This document shows positions 59,678 to 64,000 of a stretch of DNA of 64,000 nucleotides, piece after piece (within the stretch, counting starts at the first letter, position 1; each line of letters opens with the position of its first letter). Location: assembly GCA_937136425.1 (NCBI GenBank), contig CAKZON010000068.1, forward strand, positions 235,511 to 299,510, given 5' to 3'. This DNA comes from an uncultured Crocinitomix sp. Lineage in GTDB: Bacteria > Bacteroidota > Bacteroidia > Flavobacteriales_D > Crocinitomicaceae. A model generated the notes under the pieces. The model worked only from the letters and a program-made list of their open reading frames with translations, ran no database searches and had not been told where the DNA came from. The position numbers and the translations under genes were made by a program.

Positions 59678-60175
59678 ATGCCCATGAAAGAAATTGTGAC
59701 TTTACGCCCCGCTACCATAGACGACCTCTCTTTATTAAGATATTGGGATACGCAACAACATGTAATTGATTGCGACCCTGATGATGAATGGGATTGGGAA
59801 AAAGAATTGCCTGCGATTCATTCCTGGCGAGAAATGTTAGTAGCCGAACTCAATGAGAACCCAATTGGGTTTATTCAAATCATTGATCCTTTTGAGGAGG
59901 AAACACATTATTGGGGTAAAGTAGAAAAAAACATCCGCGCTATAGACATTTGGATTGGTGAATCAGAAAATTTAGGGAAAGGGTACGGAACAAAAATGAT
60001 GCAGCTTGCCATTGATAAATGCTTCACCAACCCTAGAGTGACTAAAATATTGATTGATCCACTTCAATCGAATGTAAAAGCACAACGTTTTTATGAAAAA
60101 ATTGGATTTACATTTTTAGAAGAGCGCGTGTTTGATGATGTGACTTGTTGCGTTTATGAGTTGAAAAGAAATTAA
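59678..60175 (+). CDS. GNAT acetyltransferase
   Basis: VTLRPATIDDLSLLRYWD...IDIWIGESENLGKGYGTKMMQLAIDKCF...KAQRFYEKIGFTFLEER. Confidence 0.9.
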   Translation: MPMKEIVTLRPATIDDLSLLRYWDTQQHVIDCDPDDEWDWEKELPAIHSWREMLVAELNENPIGFIQIIDPFEEETHYWGKVEKNIRAIDIWIGESENLGKGYGTKMMQLAIDKCFTNPRVTKILIDPLQSNVKAQRFYEKIGFTFLEERVFDDVTCCVYELKRN

Positions 60176-60245
60176 ATCTAAACCCAATTACAACTTTTCA
60201 GGCTGGTTATGTTTATTTAAAAATATAACCTATAATGATACACTT

Positions 60246-61109
60246 TTGAATAAACAATATTTAGCATTTTTTTTTCTTGCAATCATTAGTTGTGAAGAAA
60301 AAATTGAAACTGATTTTGAAGTAACTTCAAATCAAATTGAGGTTGTTACTAACCCACCGAAAACATATTCATTAAACTATAGGAATGACACTGCCTATAC
60401 TGATTTTATTAATGGTTTAGAACTGATTTTAGATTCGGTTTATTTAGAAGAAAACCTTTACAATAAAAACGCATATCAATGCAATGTAAATTTTGACACT
60501 TACTTTACTGTTTTTGATCAATTAAGTATTGATTCTAATTGGGCATTAGAATCACGTTACCAACATTTTGGAGATGCAGGCCGAATTTTACTACTAGGCT
60601 TTGAAAAAGGAAATAAAGCAAGTGAACGCATCCGAAATAAATTATATGGAACATTTGAAATAAACGATAATTATGCATTATCAAAAGAATTAATCGACTA
60701 TGAATTTGCTATAAATGCAATGGATGGGATTCACATTAATCCTACTAAAATGGGCTATTTTCAATTCATTGCTTTTAATTTAATTGGAACCAATTATTGC
60801 AATTATTGGCATTCAAATTATGGGGAACAATCACTGATTACATCTCCAAAACAATTAAAGGAACTTACTGAATTAGAAGACAATTTTTACTACAATTTTT
60901 CTGCAGATCAAAAAACAAAAATACTTAACATTGACCCCGAACCAAAAGTTGAAATTTATGACAATAGTGCTTTTGTCAGCGTAGTTTTATTTGGTCCATG
61001 GAGCGGGTTTACAAGATACAGCTACAGTATTTCTCACGAATGGCCACATCAACAAAACATTATTGCTATGGATACGCTGTTAAGCTACAATTGCGGTCTT
61101 ATATTTTAA
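60246..61109 (+). CDS. Hypothetical lipoprotein-like exported protein
   Basis: TTG/ATG-type start near NKQYLAFFFLAIISCEEK lipobox. Confidence 0.6.
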   Translation: MNKQYLAFFFLAIISCEEKIETDFEVTSNQIEVVTNPPKTYSLNYRNDTAYTDFINGLELILDSVYLEENLYNKNAYQCNVNFDTYFTVFDQLSIDSNWALESRYQHFGDAGRILLLGFEKGNKASERIRNKLYGTFEINDNYALSKELIDYEFAINAMDGIHINPTKMGYFQFIAFNLIGTNYCNYWHSNYGEQSLITSPKQLKELTELEDNFYYNFSADQKTKILNIDPEPKVEIYDNSAFVSVVLFGPWSGFTRYSYSISHEWPHQQNIIAMDTLLSYNCGLIF

Positions 61110-61170
61110 ATCTCTTTGTTTTTAAGCAATTAGATCAGCGAATTTAATTTATCTTTAGTACGCTTATTAA

Positions 61171-61677
61171 ATGTATTGCCGTGACAAAAAAACAACTGAA
61201 ACCACAATTCATACCCGCCAAATTACTGAAGCCGAAAAAACCAAAATGCGTCATGCTCATTGGATGCTGCTTCCTGCAATCTTAATTCCTGCCTTAATAA
61301 TTTGGGTAATTACTTTATCAGATGAAATGCCCAATGCAGCAAAATATGCCGCTTACACTATTGGCATTGGAGCCTTTATTGTTATTGCAGCTAAACAATA
61401 TAAACTTGAACAGGATTTAAAAAATGGAGAAGCAGAGGTTATTCGCGGAATTTTGCAGGATAAATATAAATTTGGTGGTAATTCCTCAAAAGGAGCATCT
61501 GGAATAGGTCCGTCACATACATCAAAATCCCGAAGTCAAGCCACGTATATTCTTGTTTTTGACAGTAAAAAATATTGGGTTCAGTCTAAAATTTACAAAC
61601 AAGCAACAAAAGGCGCCAATAGCGAAATGGTTTGGTTGCCCTCTTCGCAATATGTAATTTCAATTCAAACAATTTAA
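61171..61677 (+). CDS. Hypothetical membrane protein
   Basis: Two TM segments LPAILIPALIIWVITL and AAYTIGIGAFIVIAA. Confidence 0.65.
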   Translation: MYCRDKKTTETTIHTRQITEAEKTKMRHAHWMLLPAILIPALIIWVITLSDEMPNAAKYAAYTIGIGAFIVIAAKQYKLEQDLKNGEAEVIRGILQDKYKFGGNSSKGASGIGPSHTSKSRSQATYILVFDSKKYWVQSKIYKQATKGANSEMVWLPSSQYVISIQTI

Positions 61678-62334
61678 ATGAAATTCCTATTTGTTATATT
61701 TCTTTTTGTTGTCAATTTCTCTTGGGGACAAAATCAATTCTTAATTGCAAAATTAGATTCAACAGTAGGCAAATATGGTTATGTCGATACGAGTGGGCAA
61801 TATGTTATTGCTCCAAAATACGAATTGGCTTTCAATTTTATTAGTGAATATGCCTCTGTTAAAGCAGACTCTTTATGGGGTGTAATTGATGAAGAAGGGG
61901 AATTCATTATTAAACCGCAATATAAACTTCAAATATCTACTGTTTACAGGAACCATTTTATCAGATATGAATCTGAAAACATGATTTTTCAGTCAATTGA
62001 TGGCATAATTAAATATGAATATTTATTTATACCTGGGCCGTTTAAAGAAATTGCGGCAGCAAAAGATACTGTTGATTTATCTAAAATGGAAGATGCTGCA
62101 TTGATTATGCGCGTTTTAGAAATGAGTTCACGGTTTTGCCATTTATATAAATTAAACCGAATTTATAATTCCTTTGCTATAGGAAACGAGGATCTCACAC
62201 GCATGTCAATTGATTACGTATTGGGCAATCCAGAAGAAGTATTACAAGCTATTGCCAGCGATATTGAATACGAAAAGGCCTATGCAAATGGAGACATTGG
62301 TTGCTGCGGTCAAGGTCCTTTTCGTTGGAAATAA
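61678..62334 (+). CDS. WG-repeat-containing exported protein
   Basis: KYGYVDTSGQYVIAPKYELAFNF / LWGVIDEEGEFIIKPQYKL. Confidence 0.82.
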   Translation: MKFLFVIFLFVVNFSWGQNQFLIAKLDSTVGKYGYVDTSGQYVIAPKYELAFNFISEYASVKADSLWGVIDEEGEFIIKPQYKLQISTVYRNHFIRYESENMIFQSIDGIIKYEYLFIPGPFKEIAAAKDTVDLSKMEDAALIMRVLEMSSRFCHLYKLNRIYNSFAIGNEDLTRMSIDYVLGNPEEVLQAIASDIEYEKAYANGDIGCCGQGPFRWK

Positions 62335-62366
62335 GACGATACAATTTACTTAATATCCTCACAAAA

Positions 62367-62732
62367 ATGAAAGACCCTGATCACTTTTACCTAAACCAGT
62401 CAGAACCTAATAAAAGTTGTTTGCTTGCACTGCGTGATATCATTTTAGCACGGGATGAGAATATGGTTGCAACGGTCAAATATGGCATGCCATGCTTTTG
62501 CTATAAAAACAAAATGTGCTGTTATTTATGGACAGATAAAAAGACGCAAGAACCTTATGTACTATTTGTTGAAGGTAAACATTTAAATCATCCTAAACTT
62601 GAATCTGGCGACAGAGCGAGAATGAAAATTTTTCGTGTAAATGCCAATGAAGATATTCCAATTAATACGCTTGAGGAAATTTTAAATTCTGCTTTGGAAT
62701 TATACCGAAGCGGCATTATAAAAACGAAATAA
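62367..62732 (+). CDS. DUF1801 domain protein
   Basis: LALRDIILARDENMVATVKYGMPCFCYKNKMCCYLWTDKKT; start set at MKDPDHFY. Confidence 0.75.
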   Translation: MKDPDHFYLNQSEPNKSCLLALRDIILARDENMVATVKYGMPCFCYKNKMCCYLWTDKKTQEPYVLFVEGKHLNHPKLESGDRARMKIFRVNANEDIPINTLEEILNSALELYRSGIIKTK

Positions 62733-62754
62733 TAGCTTTAATACCAATTTTATT

Positions 62755-63327
62755 ATGATCAATGATCTCATTCAATACTTTGAGCAATATATTTCACTAG
62801 GTCAAGAAGAACGCGATTTCTTGATTGAGCATGTACCTGTTAAAAAGGTTTCTAAAAACACATTATTGCTTAAAGAAGGGGATGTTTCAAGCGAATTTTA
62901 CTTTATACTCTCAGGCAGCACTCGATTATTTTACAATAGTAAGGTTGGTGAAAAAACAGCATTTTTTTATTTTGAAAACAGCTTCGTTAGTTCCTACGAA
63001 AGCTTTACCAAACAAATTCCGGCCAAGCATAATTTACAAGTAATTGAAGACTCTACCATTGCAATAATAACAGCAGAAGTGGCCTACAACCTTGTTCAAT
63101 TATACCCAAGTTTTGACTTTTTAGCTAGAACAATGATGGAAGAGGAACTAATCATGTGTCAAGAGATTATTTCAAACTTTATTACACTTAATGCAGAAGA
63201 ACGCTATCTCAAATTAATTGAATCAAATGATCAAATTTTGCAGCGTATACCTCAACATCAATTGGCAACGTATTTAGGCATTACTGCAGAAACATTGAGC
63301 AGAATTCGCAAAAGAATAGTTTCCTAG
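62755..63327 (+). CDS. Crp/Fnr family transcriptional regulator
   Basis: LKEGDVSSEFYFILSGSTRLFYNSK...RIPQHQLATYLGITAETLSRIRKRI. Confidence 0.93.
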   Translation: MINDLIQYFEQYISLGQEERDFLIEHVPVKKVSKNTLLLKEGDVSSEFYFILSGSTRLFYNSKVGEKTAFFYFENSFVSSYESFTKQIPAKHNLQVIEDSTIAIITAEVAYNLVQLYPSFDFLARTMMEEELIMCQEIISNFITLNAEERYLKLIESNDQILQRIPQHQLATYLGITAETLSRIRKRIVS

Positions 63328-63335
63328 TTTATTTC

Positions 63336-63380
63336 TTGACGATCGTCAATTGACTGCTAATCATTTTCATTGTTACTTTG
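63336..63380 (+). promoter_or_regulatory. FNR-type operator TTGACGATCGTCAA with downstream -7-like TTACTTTG
   Basis: Perfect 14-bp palindrome 63336-63349 = TTGAC-N4-GTCAA; 23 bp to TTACTTTG (63373-63380). Confidence 0.6.
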
Positions 63381-63400
63381 CTTTACAAAAGCAGCGAACT

Positions 63401-63571
63401 ATGAAAAAAACGTATTTAATACTTGCAATTATTGGCACAATACTCCCCAATATTTTTGTTATTCGAGAGTCTATTGAATCAGGAAATTACTTACTCTATA
63501 CACACCCAATTGATACTTTTAATGCCATGTTTATTAACAATATTTCGGCTGCATTTATTACTGATTTATGA
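63401..63571 (+). pseudogene. Truncated DUF2834-like membrane protein gene
   Basis: MKKTYLILAIIGTILPNIFVIRESIESGNYLLYTHPIDTFNAMFINNISAAFITDL* resembles the N-terminal half of DUF2834 proteins and then stops. Confidence 0.5.
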
Positions 63572-63634
63572 TGATCACAACATAGAGGCGGTTTTTAACG
63601 AAAAGTGTCACTACGACACAAAAAGGAATGAACA

Positions 63635-63967
63635 GTGAAAAAAAATACATCTTTACTTTTAGGTTCAGTATTGTTACTAACTGGCAATGTAGAAGCCTCA
63701 AAAATACCAATTCAGACGCAAAAAGTTACTGAAATTGTTGCCTATTTGGATCATCATATTAATACTGGTGACTTTAACTTATTGTATGATTATAACCCAA
63801 TTGCAAATATTAGCGTCTATGGAATTCACACCACGTCTCTGAATTGGGATGTGAGTTATTTATATGCAAATTGCGATAGTTTTTATGAGACCAAAAATCA
63901 TCTGACTGTAAGAGATAGCGGAGGAAAATTGCTCACAGTACTTAACTACACTTGCTCTGAAAGATAA
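63635..63967 (+). CDS. Hypothetical exported protein
   Basis: Signal peptide MKKNTSLLLGSVLLLTGNVEA; 110 aa. Confidence 0.55.
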   Translation: MKKNTSLLLGSVLLLTGNVEASKIPIQTQKVTEIVAYLDHHINTGDFNLLYDYNPIANISVYGIHTTSLNWDVSYLYANCDSFYETKNHLTVRDSGGKLLTVLNYTCSER

Positions 63968-64000
63968 GATAACTGTCTTGCAATGTTTAAATACACTGGA

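Noticed and set aside
1-64000. CRISPR arrays, rRNA, tRNA, transposases, integrases, phage genes
   Set aside because: Looked for regularly spaced repeats, rRNA/tRNA-like stretches and mobile-element proteins; none were recognised. A tRNAscan/Infernal run would be needed to exclude small RNAs

Overview
AT-rich Bacteroidota (Flavobacteriales-like) chromosomal window. Lineage cues are TAnnTTTG promoters, T9SS sorting domains, GLPGLI, a MurF-Alr fusion, and FecI/FecR/TonB receptor loci. From left to right it holds: a partial HerA/DUF853-type ATPase; sufS-sufE-DUF59; a sulfur-oxidation/thiol-sulfur island at about 4.2-13.6 kb (SorA/SorB-type sulfite dehydrogenase, several rhodaneses, TauE/SafE, two half-size YeeE/YedE proteins, UspA, Crp/Fnr regulator); housekeeping genes (QueD/PTPS, murF-alr, tdk, kbl, crtZ, pccB); a duplicated LVIVD-lipoprotein cassette with a near-identical 1.28 kb block; a FecI/FecR/TonB-receptor locus; and an ECF sigma gene beside a 983-aa protein combining an anti-sigma-like N-terminus, one TM helix, a c-type heme motif and a TonB C-terminal domain. 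The strongest novel signals are (1) a local Crp/Fnr-type operator family, GTAAC-N4-GTTAC, placed exactly 22 bp upstream of TAnnTTTG-like -7 elements at five promoter arms in the sulfur island, (2) the putative heme-c anti-sigma/TonB fusion, (3) a rhodanese-rhodanese-sterol desaturase fusion, and (4) likely gene conversion in the duplicated cassette. All calls come from reading the sequence. No database search was run.
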